From CBDCUQ01 sp965222835 (GTDB taxonomy: Bacteria; Pseudomonadota; Alphaproteobacteria; Rhizobiales; Hyphomicrobiaceae), in assembly GCA_965222835.1 (NCBI GenBank), contig CBDCUQ010000003.1:124001-188000 (forward strand): DNA of 64,000 nt. The letters run 5' to 3'. Below, one piece after another: positions 1 through 9,837 of this stretch. A model generated the notes under the pieces. It made no database searches, was not told the DNA's origin, and saw only the letters and a list, made by a program, of their open reading frames with translations. Made by a program: the position numbers and the translations under genes. Numbering within the stretch: the first letter of the stretch is position 1; every line of letters begins with the position of its first letter.

Positions 1-2872
1 GGTCGCTTATGCCTGCCTCGGCGTCTGCGCCGATACGATTGGCAAGTGCTATCATGCCTTCCACATTCGCGTACACCAGAGCCCGGTTCGGTTCCAAACC
101 GTCGAATGCACCGCTCGCGGCCAGCGTTTCCAGCGCACGTTTGTTGACGGCTTTGGTGTTAAGGCGGGCTGCGAAATCGGACAGAGAGGTGAATGGACCG
201 TCCTTAACCCGGCTTTCAACGATAGTACTGACCGCGGACGCGCCGATATTCTTTAAGGCCGCGAGCGCATAGCGGATGGCACGCTCTTCGGATTCGGTGC
301 TCTTCTCGGTTCGGGACTTCTTGCCTTTGGCCTCTCTCGAAACGGTTTCCACCAGAAACTCGACGCCAGCCGCGTTCACGCACGGTGGCAGGACGGTAAT
401 GCCGCTCTTCTTGGCTTCGTCCGCAAACATGGCCAGCTTGTCGGTATTGCCCATATCGAGCGTCATCGACGCGGCTAAGAATTCTTCCCGGAAGTTCGCC
501 TTCAAGTAGGCCGTGTGATAACTGACCAGGGCATAGGCTGCGGCGTGGGATTTGTTGAAACCGTATCCAGCAAACTTGTTGACCAGTTCGAAGATGTAGA
601 CGGCATCCTCCTTACTCACTCCATTTGACATCGCGCCTTTGACAAAGCGGGCCTGCTGGCGCGACATCTCGGCCTTGTCCTTCTTACCCATTGCGCGGCG
701 GAGAAGATCGGCCTCGCCCAGGCTGAAGCCTGCCATGACCTGGGCAATTTGCATCACCTGTTCCTGATAGATGATGACGCCGTAGGTCTCTTTCAGAATG
801 CCTTCCAACAGCGGATGTAGGCAGTCGACGGGCTCTTCGCCGTGTTTGCGATTGATGTAGGTCGGGATGTTGTCCATGGGGCCCGGGCGGTAGAGCGCCA
901 CCATGGCGATAATGTCTTCAAATCGGTCGGGGCGCAGGCGCTTCAAGCTCTCGCGCATGCCCGTACTTTCAAGCTGGAAGACACCGACCGTGTCTGCTCT
1001 CGCCAAGAGCTCGAAGGTCTTGCGGTCGTCGAGGCCGAGGCTGGCGAGATCGACTTTCAAACCGCGGCCCTCTTCGACCAGCTCGACGGCCTTCTGCAGA
1101 ACGGTGAGCGTTTTGAGGCCTAGGAAGTCGAACTTTACCAGTCCCGCCGCTTCAACCATCTTCCAGTTGAATTGTGTGACCGGCGTGTTCGTCTTCGGGT
1201 CGCGATAGAGCGGCACCAATTCATTGAGCGGACGGTCACCGATCACCATGCCGGCCGCATGGGTTGAGGCGTGGCGGTAAAGGCCCTCAAGTTTCTGAGC
1301 AATCTCTAGGAGCCGGGCGACGATCGGCTCGCGGTCGCGCTCCTCCTGCAGCTTTGGCTCGCTCTCAATGGCTTGGGGCAGCGTGACCGGATTGGCGGGA
1401 TTGTTGGGCACGAGTTTGCACAGGCGATCAACCTGACCGTAGGGCATCTGGAGAACGCGGCCCACATCGCGGAGCACGGCGCGGGCCTGCAATTTTCCGT
1501 GGGTGATGATTTGCGCGACACGGTCGTGACCGTACTTGTCCTGAACGTATCGAATGACGCGGTCGCGCTTGTCCTGGCAGAAGTCGATATCGAAATCGGG
1601 CATCGACACGCGTTCCGGGTTGAGGAAACGTTCGAAAAGTAGCCCGAACCGAAGGGGATCGAGATCTGTAATGGTCAGCGCCCAGGCGACAAGCGATCCC
1701 GCGCCCGAGCCGCGGCCGGGTCCGACCGGCACGCCATGCGACTTCGACCACTTGATGAAGTCGGCGACGATCAGGAAGTAACCGGGGAACTTCATCCTGG
1801 TGATGATGTCGACCTCGAATGCAAGACGCTTCCAGTAATCGTCCTCCGAGAAGCCAGGGGCCAGCTCGTGTGCCGCAAGCCGGGCCTTGAGTCCCTGCTC
1901 GGCCTGGCGCTTTAACTCTGTGGCCTCTGCGGCCAGCTTTTCCGCCTCGCTGGTCCGCCCTTTCAACGTGACGAAGCGCGGCAGGATGGGCTTGCGACCT
2001 TTGGGCCGGAAGGCGCACCGGATGGCAATTTCAATGGTGTTTTTGAGCGCCTCGGGCAAGTCCGAGAAGAGCGCCGCCATTTCGTCGGCGCTCTTGAAAT
2101 AGAACTCCTTGTTGAGACGGCGCCGGTCGTCTTCGACCACGTAGCGGCCCTCCGCAATACACAACAGCGCGTCGTGTGCCTCGAAGTCGTCGGGTGTGGC
2201 GAAGTAGCATTCGTTGGTGGCGACGATGGGAAGCTTGTCGGTGTACGCCATCGCCAGGAGCGACGGCTCCACTTCCGTCTCGGTTTTGAGTCCGTGACGC
2301 TGGAGCTCGACGTAGAGGCGACCGGTAAAGAGTTTCGCCAGCGCAGCAAGGCGCGCTTCGGCGACCGGCGTCTGCCCGTCGCGGAGCGCACTGTCGACCG
2401 GTCCTTCCGGGCCGCCAGTCAACGCGATCAGCCCCTCGCTGTGTTCTTTTAATGCCGTGATCTTGATGTGCGGGCTTTCAGTGTCCGATGCGCCAAGGTG
2501 CGCCGCTGAGACAAGTTTCATCAAATTGGCATAGCCCGTCTCGTTCATGGCGTAGAGCGCGATCAGACCATCGCGTTCGGCGCGAATGCGTTCGACCGTT
2601 CCGCCCTGATATGTGCTGTCCGGTTCCCCTTCCTCAAAATCGATGGCGATAGAGACGCCTGAGATGGGCTGTACACCCGCCGACGCGAGTTTGTCCGAGA
2701 ACTCCAAGGCGCCGAACATGTTGTTGGTATCGGTAAGCGCCACTGCTGGAGATCCGGTGTCGATCGCCAACTTCGCCAGCCGTGTAATGGGAAGCGCGCC
2801 CTCAAGCAACGAGTAGGCCGAGTGGACCTTCAAGTGAATGAATTGGGGGGCGTTTGGAATCGTATGGGCCAT
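1..2872 (-). CDS. dnaE: DNA polymerase III alpha subunit (partial, 3' end outside window)
   Basis: Replicative polymerase subunit. The protein reads inward from ATG at 2872 and is still open at base 1, so about 957 N-terminal residues are present. The start reads MAHTIPNAPQFIHLKVHSAY, the typical PHP-domain opening. The polymerase active-site motif PDFDIDF lies near residue 425, after the glycine-rich GPGRGSGAGS segment, and RPGPMDNIP and KSHAAAYALVSY follow later, all classic for DnaE1. It is the last gene of a minus-strand run after lolC-lolD, separated from lolD by 101 bases with no gene. The lol-dnaE order is common in Hyphomicrobiales. The C-terminal part (tau and beta-clamp binding) cannot be judged. 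Confidence 0.97.
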   Translation of the reverse strand, partial: MAHTIPNAPQFIHLKVHSAYSLLEGALPITRLAKLAIDTGSPAVALTDTNNMFGALEFSDKLASAGVQPISGVSIAIDFEEGEPDSTYQGGTVERIRAERDGLIALYAMNETGYANLMKLVSAAHLGASDTESPHIKITALKEHSEGLIALTGGPEGPVDSALRDGQTPVAEARLAALAKLFTGRLYVELQRHGLKTETEVEPSLLAMAYTDKLPIVATNECYFATPDDFEAHDALLCIAEGRYVVEDDRRRLNKEFYFKSADEMAALFSDLPEALKNTIEIAIRCAFRPKGRKPILPRFVTLKGRTSEAEKLAAEATELKRQAEQGLKARLAAHELAPGFSEDDYWKRLAFEVDIITRMKFPGYFLIVADFIKWSKSHGVPVGPGRGSGAGSLVAWALTITDLDPLRFGLLFERFLNPERVSMPDFDIDFCQDKRDRVIRYVQDKYGHDRVAQIITHGKLQARAVLRDVGRVLQMPYGQVDRLCKLVPNNPANPVTLPQAIESEPKLQEERDREPIVARLLEIAQKLEGLYRHASTHAAGMVIGDRPLNELVPLYRDPKTNTPVTQFNWKMVEAAGLVKFDFLGLKTLTVLQKAVELVEEGRGLKVDLASLGLDDRKTFELLARADTVGVFQLESTGMRESLKRLRPDRFEDIIAMVALYRPGPMDNIPTYINRKHGEEPVDCLHPLLEGILKETYGVIIYQEQVMQIAQVMAGFSLGEADLLRRAMGKKDKAEMSRQQARFVKGAMSNGVSKEDAVYIFELVNKFAGYGFNKSHAAAYALVSYHTAYLKANFREEFLAASMTLDMGNTDKLAMFADEAKKSGITVLPPCVNAAGVEFLVETVSREAKGKKSRTEKSTESEERAIRYALAALKNIGASAVSTIVESRVKDGPFTSLSDFAARLNTKAVNKRALETLAASGAFDGLEPNRALVYANVEGMIALANRIGADAEAGISD

Positions 2873-2973
2873 GGCGTGCAGCTTAGTTCAACCGATGCCT
2901 AGCGCACCAATCGCCAGGGTTGAAAGATACGCTTTCCACAGCGTGGGGCGCACGGGCGGCGCACACTATCTGC

Positions 2974-3684
2974 TTACTTGACCTGTTTCGGCGCCACCTC
3001 GATCAGATGCCCGTCCTCCAGCCGCAAAACGCGGTCCATGCGTGCGGCAAGATCCAGGTTATGGGTGGCAATAAGGGCGGCCACCCCCTCGGATTTGAAA
3101 AGGCCGATCAGCTCTTGAAACACCAGTTCGGACGTTTTGGGGTCCAGGTTTCCCGTCGGCTCGTCGGCGAGAATGAGCTTAGGCTTGTTCGCGAGCGCCC
3201 GGCAGATTGCAGTGCGCTGCTGCTCACCTCCGGACAGCTGCGCTGGCCGATGGTCGAGCCGCTCGCCAAGGCCGAGCTTGGACAACAGGTCTTTCGCGCG
3301 TGCTTTCGCCTTTCTCGCGCTCACCCCCTTGAGCATTTGCGGTAGCACGACATTCTCAAGTGCTGAGAACTCGGGGAGAAGCTGGTGGAATTGATAGATA
3401 AATCCGATATCGGAACGGCGCACATGGGTACGGGCGCCATCGTCGAGCTTGGCGCAGTCCTTTCCCGCAATAAGAACCCGTCCGTCGTTGGGTGTTTCGA
3501 GGAGCCCTGCGATGTGAAGAAGCGTCGACTTGCCCGCTCCAGACGGGCCGACGAGGGCAACGGCGTCGCCCGGTGCGATCTGCGCCGACGCACCTTGCAA
3601 GACGTGGATCGCGCGTTCGCCCTGGGTGTAAGCATGCTGCAACCCATCGAGCTTTAAAACCGTGCCTGCCGACCGCGTATCCAT
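2974..3684 (-). CDS. lolD: Lipoprotein-releasing ABC transporter ATP-binding protein LolD
   Basis: ATPase of the LolCDE-type inner-membrane complex that extracts outer-membrane lipoproteins for LolA. The 236-residue protein has Walker A GPSGAGKST near residue 44, the ABC signature LSGGEQQR, Walker B LILADEP and the switch His in ALIATHN. These match the MacB/LolD branch of ABC ATPases. It starts 15 bases after the stop of the permease gene, so the two are almost certainly co-transcribed. MacB-type exporters share this ATPase fold, but the separate permease of the LolC/E family makes LolD the better call. Confidence 0.93.
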   Translation of the reverse strand: MDTRSAGTVLKLDGLQHAYTQGERAIHVLQGASAQIAPGDAVALVGPSGAGKSTLLHIAGLLETPNDGRVLIAGKDCAKLDDGARTHVRRSDIGFIYQFHQLLPEFSALENVVLPQMLKGVSARKAKARAKDLLSKLGLGERLDHRPAQLSGGEQQRTAICRALANKPKLILADEPTGNLDPKTSELVFQELIGLFKSEGVAALIATHNLDLAARMDRVLRLEDGHLIEVAPKQVK

Positions 3685-3699
3685 GTCCGTGCGCTGATC

Positions 3700-4968
3700 C
3701 TACTCGTAACGGAGGGCTTCGACGGGGTCGAGCCGGGAGGCCCGCCACGATGGGTACAGCGTCGCTAAGACCGACAAGGCCAGTGCCATCGCGACTATCG
3801 ATGCCGTTTCGACCGGATTGATCTCGGCCGGAAGCTTGGTGAGGTAATAGACGTCAGCAGGGAACAGCGGAGTCCTGGAGAAGGAGGACACGATCTGGCG
3901 GATGTCTTCGATGTATTGGCAGAAGACGACGCCCAAGAGGAACCCAGCGATTGTGCCGACCACACCGATGGTTGCCCCGGTGATCAGGAACACGCGCATA
4001 ACGGTTCCCTTGGTCGCACCCATGGTTCTCAAGACGGCAATGTCGCGCCCCTTGTCCTTCACTAGCATCATCATGCCGGAAATGATGTTCAGGGCGGCCA
4101 CAAGAATAATGAGCGACAGGATGATGAACATCACGTTGCGCTCGACTTCGAGCACGGTGAAGAATGTCTCATTGCGCTGACGCCAATCAGTGATGTTAAG
4201 CGCGGGTCCACCTGCCTTGCGCAGGGCTGCAGCGTATTCGTCAACCTGTTCGGGATCCTGGACGACGACTTCGAGAACGTCCACCTCGCCCCGTTTCGAA
4301 AAATATTTCTGCGCTTCGGGCAGCGGCATAAAGATGATACTCTTGTCGTATTCCGACATTCCAAGCTCGAAGACCGCGGCAATCTTGTAGGGTTTCGAAC
4401 GCGGTGCGGTGCCGAATGGCGTGGCGGCGCCACGCGCGGATAACACGGTGATCGTATCGCCGACATTGACGCGCAATGCATTTGCGAGACGCATACCGAT
4501 GGCGATGCCGCTTTGGCTGTCAAACCCATCAAAGGTTCCGAAGCGGACATTATTGGCCACGAGAGGCAATGATTTCAGACTCTTCTCGCTCATGCCTCGG
4601 ACCAATCCGCCCAGCGCTTGCACGTTGGACGACACCATCACCTGCCCTTCGATGAGTGGCAATACATGGGTCACGCCTGAGACGGTGATCAGTTTGTTGC
4701 GCACGGCGGTGTAATCGGTGAACGGTTCGCCCACCTTGTAGATGACGATGTGACCATTGAGGCCGAGGATCTTGGAGAAGAGGTCTTTGCGGAACCCGTT
4801 CATCACCGCCATGACGATAATCAGCGTTGCAACCCCTAGCATAATGCCAAGGAACGAGAATCCAGCGATGACCGAAATGAAGCCCTCTTTGCGCCGCGCT
4901 CGCAAATAGCGCGAGGCCAGGAGCCATTCGACGGGCGCGAAGGGCCTCGTATCGGCTCGGGCCGTCAT
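3700..4968 (-). CDS. lolC: Lipoprotein-releasing ABC transporter permease (LolC/LolE family)
   Basis: Inner-membrane permease of the lipoprotein-sorting ABC transporter, 422 residues. It has an N-terminal membrane helix (around residues 28-55), a large periplasmic domain and three C-terminal helices with the FtsX-like pattern, ending in WRASRLDPVEALRYE, the hallmark tail of the LolC/LolE/MacB family. Only one permease gene is present, as in many alphaproteobacteria where one protein (sometimes called LolF) takes both LolC and LolE roles; this is inference. Its ATG overlaps the proS stop codon by four bases (ATGA), pointing to translational coupling, and lolD follows directly. Confidence 0.93.
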   Translation of the reverse strand: MTARADTRPFAPVEWLLASRYLRARRKEGFISVIAGFSFLGIMLGVATLIIVMAVMNGFRKDLFSKILGLNGHIVIYKVGEPFTDYTAVRNKLITVSGVTHVLPLIEGQVMVSSNVQALGGLVRGMSEKSLKSLPLVANNVRFGTFDGFDSQSGIAIGMRLANALRVNVGDTITVLSARGAATPFGTAPRSKPYKIAAVFELGMSEYDKSIIFMPLPEAQKYFSKRGEVDVLEVVVQDPEQVDEYAAALRKAGGPALNITDWRQRNETFFTVLEVERNVMFIILSLIILVAALNIISGMMMLVKDKGRDIAVLRTMGATKGTVMRVFLITGATIGVVGTIAGFLLGVVFCQYIEDIRQIVSSFSRTPLFPADVYYLTKLPAEINPVETASIVAMALALSVLATLYPSWRASRLDPVEALRYE

Positions 4969-6311
4969 GCAAGACTCCTTTGTCCCTGGATGAGGCTGAC
5001 GAGTTTTTTCAGTCCGGCCTCCGTGGGCAGCGTCTCGCGCTCACCTGTCGAGCGGTGCTTCAACTCAACCTCTCCGGCTTTGATGCCCTTGGGTCCGACG
5101 ATGAGCTGGTAAGGCACGCCGATAAGATCCATTGTCGCGAACTTGGCACCCGCCCGCTCGCTTGTATCATCATAGAGCACCTCAATGCCCGCTGACTTGA
5201 GCTCACTATAGAGCTTGGTGCAGGCGTCGCCTGTGTCCTTATCGCCAGCCTTGAGATTTATGAGAGCGGCTTCGAACGGGGCGACGGGAACCGGCCAAAT
5301 GCATCCGGCGTCATCGTGGCTGGCTTCGATAATGGCGCCTGCCAAGCGCGAGACGCCGATCCCGTAGGACCCCATCTGTAGAACAACTTGTTGGCCGTCG
5401 GGGCCTTGCACTCTTGCACCCATGGGTTCCGAGTACTTGGTCCCAAAGTAGAAAATGTGACCGACCTCGATACCGCGGGCGGTCATGCGTTTGTCCGCCG
5501 GAACCTCTTTCTTGAAGCGGCTCTCTTCGTGCATGTCCTCGGTTGCGGCATATTTCGAGGTCCACGCCGAAAAGATGGGGCTGAGGTCGCCATCGAAATT
5601 GACATCCGCCGGGGGGATCTCACCCTCGATCAGATCCTGGTGGCAGTAGACTTGGCTCTCTCCGGTGTCCGCCAGAATGATGAATTCATGGCTGAGGTCG
5701 CCGCCGATGGGGCCTGTGTCCGCCTTCATGGGAATAGCTTTGAGCCCCATGCGCGCAAATGTCCGTAAATAGGAGACGAACATGCGATGATAAGCGGTGC
5801 GCGCGTCCTCCGCGGTTAGGTCGAACGAATACGCATCTTTCATCAGGAATTCGCGGCCGCGCATGATGCCAAACCGCGGGCGCACCTCGTCGCGAAACTT
5901 CCACTGAATGTTGTAGAGGTTCTTTGGGAGATCTTTGTAGCTCTTGACGCTGTCGCGGAAGATTGCCGTGATCACCTCTTCCGCCGTCGGTCCGAACAGC
6001 ATGTCGCGTTCGTGGCGGTCCTTGATGCGCAGCATCTCCCGGCCGTAGGCTTCGTAGCGCCCGCTTTCACGCCACAAGTCGGCCGACTGGATGGTCGGCA
6101 TCAAAACCTCGATCGCGCCGGCGCGGTTCTGTTCCTCGCGCACAATCTGTTCGATCTTCTTCAGGACGCGGAAGCCCAGCGGCAACCACGAGTAGATCCC
6201 GGCCGCAGACTGCTTGATCATGGCCGTTCGCAGCATGAGCTGATGCGAGATGATTTCGGCTTCCTTGGGCGTCTCGCGGAGCACGGGAAGGAAGTAGCGG
6301 GAAAGGTGCAT
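4965..6311 (-). CDS. proS: Prolyl-tRNA synthetase (short, no INS editing domain)
   Basis: Charges tRNA-Pro with proline in the cytosol. The chosen start MHLSRYFLPVLRETPKEAEI at 6311 matches the conserved N-terminus; an upstream in-frame extension of 37 residues looks like untranslated leader. The class II motifs are visible, including WKFRDEVRPRFGIMRGREFLMKDAYSF and GSYGIGVSRL. At 448 residues it is the compact alphaproteobacterial form: there is no room for the ~180-residue insertion editing domain between motifs 2 and 3, so mischarged Ala-tRNA would have to be cleared in trans (family knowledge). The stop overlaps the lolC start. Confidence 0.96.
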   Translation of the reverse strand: MHLSRYFLPVLRETPKEAEIISHQLMLRTAMIKQSAAGIYSWLPLGFRVLKKIEQIVREEQNRAGAIEVLMPTIQSADLWRESGRYEAYGREMLRIKDRHERDMLFGPTAEEVITAIFRDSVKSYKDLPKNLYNIQWKFRDEVRPRFGIMRGREFLMKDAYSFDLTAEDARTAYHRMFVSYLRTFARMGLKAIPMKADTGPIGGDLSHEFIILADTGESQVYCHQDLIEGEIPPADVNFDGDLSPIFSAWTSKYAATEDMHEESRFKKEVPADKRMTARGIEVGHIFYFGTKYSEPMGARVQGPDGQQVVLQMGSYGIGVSRLAGAIIEASHDDAGCIWPVPVAPFEAALINLKAGDKDTGDACTKLYSELKSAGIEVLYDDTSERAGAKFATMDLIGVPYQLIVGPKGIKAGEVELKHRSTGERETLPTEAGLKKLVSLIQGQRSLA

Positions 6312-6531
6312 GATGGCCTGATCGGTTTTCTTGTGCGCCAAGCGTTCAGCGTCGACTCGAGAGGGCCGTACAATGCCGGCCCGGTCCCCGGCGTGCATAC
6401 CGGCTCTTGGCGGCAAGGGCAATCTGGCGTGGTGAGATTACAGAGGTTGCCTCCAGGAAATTTTGGCTGGGGGTCCGGATCAGGCGCCGGGGCGTCAGAT
6501 TGTTCATGCAGTTGGGTACTGCCGGCCGGCC

Positions 6532-6804
6532 CTAATCTGTAACCCCGGCCGGCCCTGGACCGATCGTTGCAAAGCCCAGCCAGTCGTTCTGAAGTACAGT
6601 CCACACGATGGCGAATACAATGGTCGCCACAACGGTGTTGATCATAAACGTCCTAATCAGGCGCGGACGTGCGGGAGCGCTCTGGGGCGTTCCCATCGTT
6701 ACCTCACCATGCTCCTTTTGTGTCTTGACGCCGAAGGGCAGCACAGCAAAGAGCGTGATCCACCAAATCATGAGGTAAAGTGCAATTCCCAGAGCGAGGC
6801 TCAT
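6532..6804 (-). CDS. DUF1467 family small membrane protein
   Basis: A 90-residue protein with two predicted membrane helices (about residues 4-24 and 54-74) joined by a basic/proline-rich loop. The N-terminus LALGIALYLMIWWITLFAVLPFG is characteristic of DUF1467, a family of unknown function found almost only in alphaproteobacteria and typically encoded between mce and proS, as here. It lies 37 bases after the mce gene. No enzymatic residues are apparent. Confidence 0.85.
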   Translation of the reverse strand: MSLALGIALYLMIWWITLFAVLPFGVKTQKEHGEVTMGTPQSAPARPRLIRTFMINTVVATIVFAIVWTVLQNDWLGFATIGPGPAGVTD

Positions 6805-6841
6805 GTGACGGCATCCCGTGATCTGACGATGCGCTTCGGCA

Positions 6842-7246
6842 TCATGCCTGCTCCAGCTCGGTTAAGGTGCCCAGAAAGTCTTTGGGATGCAGGAAGAGAA
6901 CAGGCTTTCCGTGTGCCCCGATCTTCGGATTTCCGTCACCCAGGACACGCATGCCCTCGGCCTGCAACCGATCGCGGGCTGCAATGATGTCGTCGACTTC
7001 GTAACACACGTGATGGATGCCGCCGTCCGGGTTCTTTTCGACGAACTTGGCAATCGGCGAGTTCTCACCCAACGGCTCCAGAAACTCGATCTTGGTGTTG
7101 GGCAGGTTCACGAATACGACCGTCACGCCGTGTTCTGGCTGGGGTGTCGGTGCGGTGACGTCTGCTCCGAGAGCGTCTTTGTATACGGCTGTCGCCTTGG
7201 CGATATCCTTCACAGCAATCGCAACGTGATTGAGTTTTCCGATCAT
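6842..7246 (-). CDS. mce: Methylmalonyl-CoA epimerase
   Basis: Interconverts the R and S epimers of methylmalonyl-CoA in propionyl-CoA and ethylmalonyl-CoA pathway metabolism. The 134-residue protein is a single glyoxalase/VOC-fold unit. The start MIGKLNHVAIAVKD at 7246 supplies the first metal-ligand His; an in-frame extension of 26 residues upstream is not conserved-looking. Further ligands are visible in GIHHVCYEVDD and in the terminal LTELEQ segment. It sits between rnj and the DUF1467 gene. Other VOC enzymes share the fold, but the KIEFLEPLGENSPI segment is typical of this epimerase. Confidence 0.93.
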   Translation of the reverse strand: MIGKLNHVAIAVKDIAKATAVYKDALGADVTAPTPQPEHGVTVVFVNLPNTKIEFLEPLGENSPIAKFVEKNPDGGIHHVCYEVDDIIAARDRLQAEGMRVLGDGNPKIGAHGKPVLFLHPKDFLGTLTELEQA

Positions 7247-7327
7247 TCGTAGCTCCGAATTTCCTGCAACCGTTGAGGGATTGGGGGGCGCGTCCGGGCC
7301 GGTCTGCACGCGCCGGTCACTCAATTT

Positions 7328-9028
7328 TTACCCCACCACGTGGATCATAACTTTGCAAATGGGTTTCTTGCCCCACTCCGCCGAAACCGCGGACCGCACG
7401 GCTCTGAAGATCGAGTCTTCGACGGCGCCGGTGTCGCGCCTGCGCGCGGCAGGTAGGCTTTTCAAGGTTCCTTCAACTGCGCCCAAGACGATTTCCGCCA
7501 TCGGCTCGCCTTCCGCGTTTTCAGCGGGCACCCCGTCGAGGATGATGTAGGGCTCATCGTGTAGACCACCTTTCCGGTTCAACGTGAGGCTCACGATGAC
7601 AATGCCGACGTAGGCGAGCTTGCGCCGTTCGCGCACGGGACCCTCTTCGCTTGGGACAACGAGTTTGCCATCGCGAAAGAGGCGGCCAACCGGCGCGTCA
7701 TCCATAATCCGTGCGGGACCTGGTGCAAGGCGCACGATTTCGCCGTTGACAGCAGGGATGACCTCGCTGGCGCCGGCTTCGCGTGCCAATTGGGCGTGAG
7801 CCTTCAGATGCCGCGCCTCGCCGTGCATCGGTATGGCAACACGCGGGCGCGTCCAGGCGTACATATCCTTCAATTCGTCGCGGCGTGGATGGCCTGTGAC
7901 ATGTACAAGCGCATCCCCATCGGTCAGGACGTCGCAGCCCTGCATGACGAGCCGGTTCTGAATGTGACCCACCGGCTTCTCATTTCCGGGGATGGTTCGC
8001 GAGGAGAAAATGACGAGATCGCCTTTGGCGAGTTTGATATCGGGGTGATTAAGACCTGCGATGCGTGCCATGGCCGCTGAGGGTTCCCCCTGGCTGCCCG
8101 TGCACAGACATACGATATCGTCGCGGTTGATGTTCTGAAACTCGCGCTGATCGTAATAGGTCATCGTCTCGGGGAGATATCCGGTGTCCATGGCGACGTC
8201 GATAACACGGTGGAGGGCGCGGCCTGCAACAACAAGCCGTCGTCCGGCCGCCGCTGTTGCATCGGCAATGGCCTTGATGCGGGCGACGTTCGACGAAAAT
8301 GTCGTTACGACGACGCGGTGCGGTGCCTTTTTGATGATCTTGGCAAGCGACTGGGCCACATCGGATTCGGACGGGGACCGCCCCTCGCGCATGGCATTGG
8401 TTGAATCGCAGATGAGTGCGAGCAGACCTTCGTCTCCCAGCGCGGCGAGCTGTTGTTCGTCTGGCGGGCTTCCGATGTACGGCGCGTGATCGAGCTTCCA
8501 ATCGGATGTATGAAATAGGTTTCCGAGCGGCGTGGTGATTGCAAGGCCGTTCGCCTCCGGTATCGAATGTGCCATGGTGACGAGCTCAACGCCGAAGGGC
8601 CCGCATTTGAAGCCGCCCCCGAGCGGGATAACCTTGATCGGCATATCGCGCGCGCCGCCGTACTCCTCGCGCTTGGCGCGCAGCATGCCGGCCGTGAAGG
8701 GCGTACAGTAAATCGGGCATTGCAGCCGCGGCCAAAGCTCGAGTACCGCACCGACGTGGTCCTCGTGCGCGTGGGTGATGACAATCCCCTTCAAGGCCAA
8801 ACGTTCGGATTCGATAAAGCGAAGATCAGGAAAGATCACATCGACGCCGGGATCATCTTCTCCTTCCGGAAAGGTGATACCAAGATCTGCCATCATCCAT
8901 TGGCGCGCATCGGGCGGGCCGTAGCCGTAGAGATAGCAGTTCATGCCGATCTCGCCCAAGCCGCCAAGGGCTAGGAATACGAGCTCGTCTCCAGATTTTG
9001 ATTTTCCCGACCGTTTCCCGCCTGCCAT
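7328..9028 (-). CDS. rnj: Ribonuclease J (metallo-beta-lactamase/beta-CASP RNase)
   Basis: RNase for mRNA decay and rRNA maturation with 5'-3' exonuclease and endonuclease activity. The metal-binding motif THAHEDHVGAVL lies around residues 78-90, a further His in MAHSIPE, and the beta-CASP motifs in CTGSQGEPSAAM and HVTGHPRRDEL. The start MAGGKRSGKSKSGDELVF (9028) is preceded by GGAGAG in transcription direction; a start 15 codons upstream would overlap birA. Length 566 residues is usual. It follows birA by 34 bases in the same strand run, an order common in Hyphomicrobiales. Confidence 0.95.
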   Translation of the reverse strand: MAGGKRSGKSKSGDELVFLALGGLGEIGMNCYLYGYGPPDARQWMMADLGITFPEGEDDPGVDVIFPDLRFIESERLALKGIVITHAHEDHVGAVLELWPRLQCPIYCTPFTAGMLRAKREEYGGARDMPIKVIPLGGGFKCGPFGVELVTMAHSIPEANGLAITTPLGNLFHTSDWKLDHAPYIGSPPDEQQLAALGDEGLLALICDSTNAMREGRSPSESDVAQSLAKIIKKAPHRVVVTTFSSNVARIKAIADATAAAGRRLVVAGRALHRVIDVAMDTGYLPETMTYYDQREFQNINRDDIVCLCTGSQGEPSAAMARIAGLNHPDIKLAKGDLVIFSSRTIPGNEKPVGHIQNRLVMQGCDVLTDGDALVHVTGHPRRDELKDMYAWTRPRVAIPMHGEARHLKAHAQLAREAGASEVIPAVNGEIVRLAPGPARIMDDAPVGRLFRDGKLVVPSEEGPVRERRKLAYVGIVIVSLTLNRKGGLHDEPYIILDGVPAENAEGEPMAEIVLGAVEGTLKSLPAARRRDTGAVEDSIFRAVRSAVSAEWGKKPICKVMIHVVG

Positions 9029-9062
9029 CGGCGTGGTGCCCTCTCTCCGCCTCTGCTTGTTG

Positions 9063-9830
9063 TTATCCGGCAAGCGTCACATCGCCATAGCTTATGCGGC
9101 GCACCTCGTCGTCACCAACCGATAACAGCAATGCGCCGTCATCATCCAGTCCAGAATACGTTCCTTCGATCCGGCCCGCGGGCATAGTGACGGACATGCG
9201 TTCGCCAATCTGGCCTGCTCGTTTCAGCCAGGCCTCGCGGATCGCTTTGAAACCATGGCCGTTCTTCCAGCACGCGAGCCACTGATCTAGCGCTCTGGCC
9301 AGACTGTCGAGCATGGCCCTCGGCATGATCTCGACCCCGACGTGTGCCAAGCTCGTTGCCGGCTGGTCCAAATCCTTGGGGTGCGATGCCAGATTGAAAC
9401 CGAAGCCGATAACAACACCCAGGCCAGTCCGTCCGGGAATCGACGTGCTTTCGACAAGGATTCCTCCCACCTTGGCGGGACCGATCAGCACATCATTTGG
9501 CCATTTCAGCCGAAGTTCTCCCGCCAAGGATTTGGGTGCTTCGGCTGTAACGGCCTCGATTGCGGCGACGCCTGAAACCAACGACAGCTGTGCTGCGATT
9601 GGGGCCGAAACGTCCAGCACCGTAAGGAAGCTGGCGTGCAGATTTCCGGTTTGCGAGACCCACGTGCGGCCCGACCGGCCTCTTCCCTTGGTTTGCCGTC
9701 CTGCCATGATCCAAAGGGGACCATGCTCGCCTTTTGCCGCAAGCCGCAAGGCCTCGGCGTTGGTCGAGTCCACTTCTGCAAGCTCAATGACACGGTGGGG
9801 AAGATTCGCGTCCGCGTTTTTGTTCACCAT
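9063..9830 (-). CDS. birA: Biotin-[acetyl-CoA-carboxylase] ligase (monofunctional BirA)
   Basis: Activates biotin to biotinyl-AMP and attaches it to the biotin carboxyl carrier lysine. The 255-residue protein carries the biotin-binding loop GRGRSGRTW (residues ~50-58), KWPNDVLI and GGILVE, and a short C-terminal domain. There is no N-terminal winged helix, so it is a group I ligase without operator-binding repressor function. It starts 7 bases after nuoN, within the same minus-strand run; this birA position behind nuoN is widespread in alphaproteobacteria. Confidence 0.94.
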   Translation of the reverse strand: MVNKNADANLPHRVIELAEVDSTNAEALRLAAKGEHGPLWIMAGRQTKGRGRSGRTWVSQTGNLHASFLTVLDVSAPIAAQLSLVSGVAAIEAVTAEAPKSLAGELRLKWPNDVLIGPAKVGGILVESTSIPGRTGLGVVIGFGFNLASHPKDLDQPATSLAHVGVEIMPRAMLDSLARALDQWLACWKNGHGFKAIREAWLKRAGQIGERMSVTMPAGRIEGTYSGLDDDGALLLSVGDDEVRRISYGDVTLAG

Positions 9831-9837
9831 TACACGA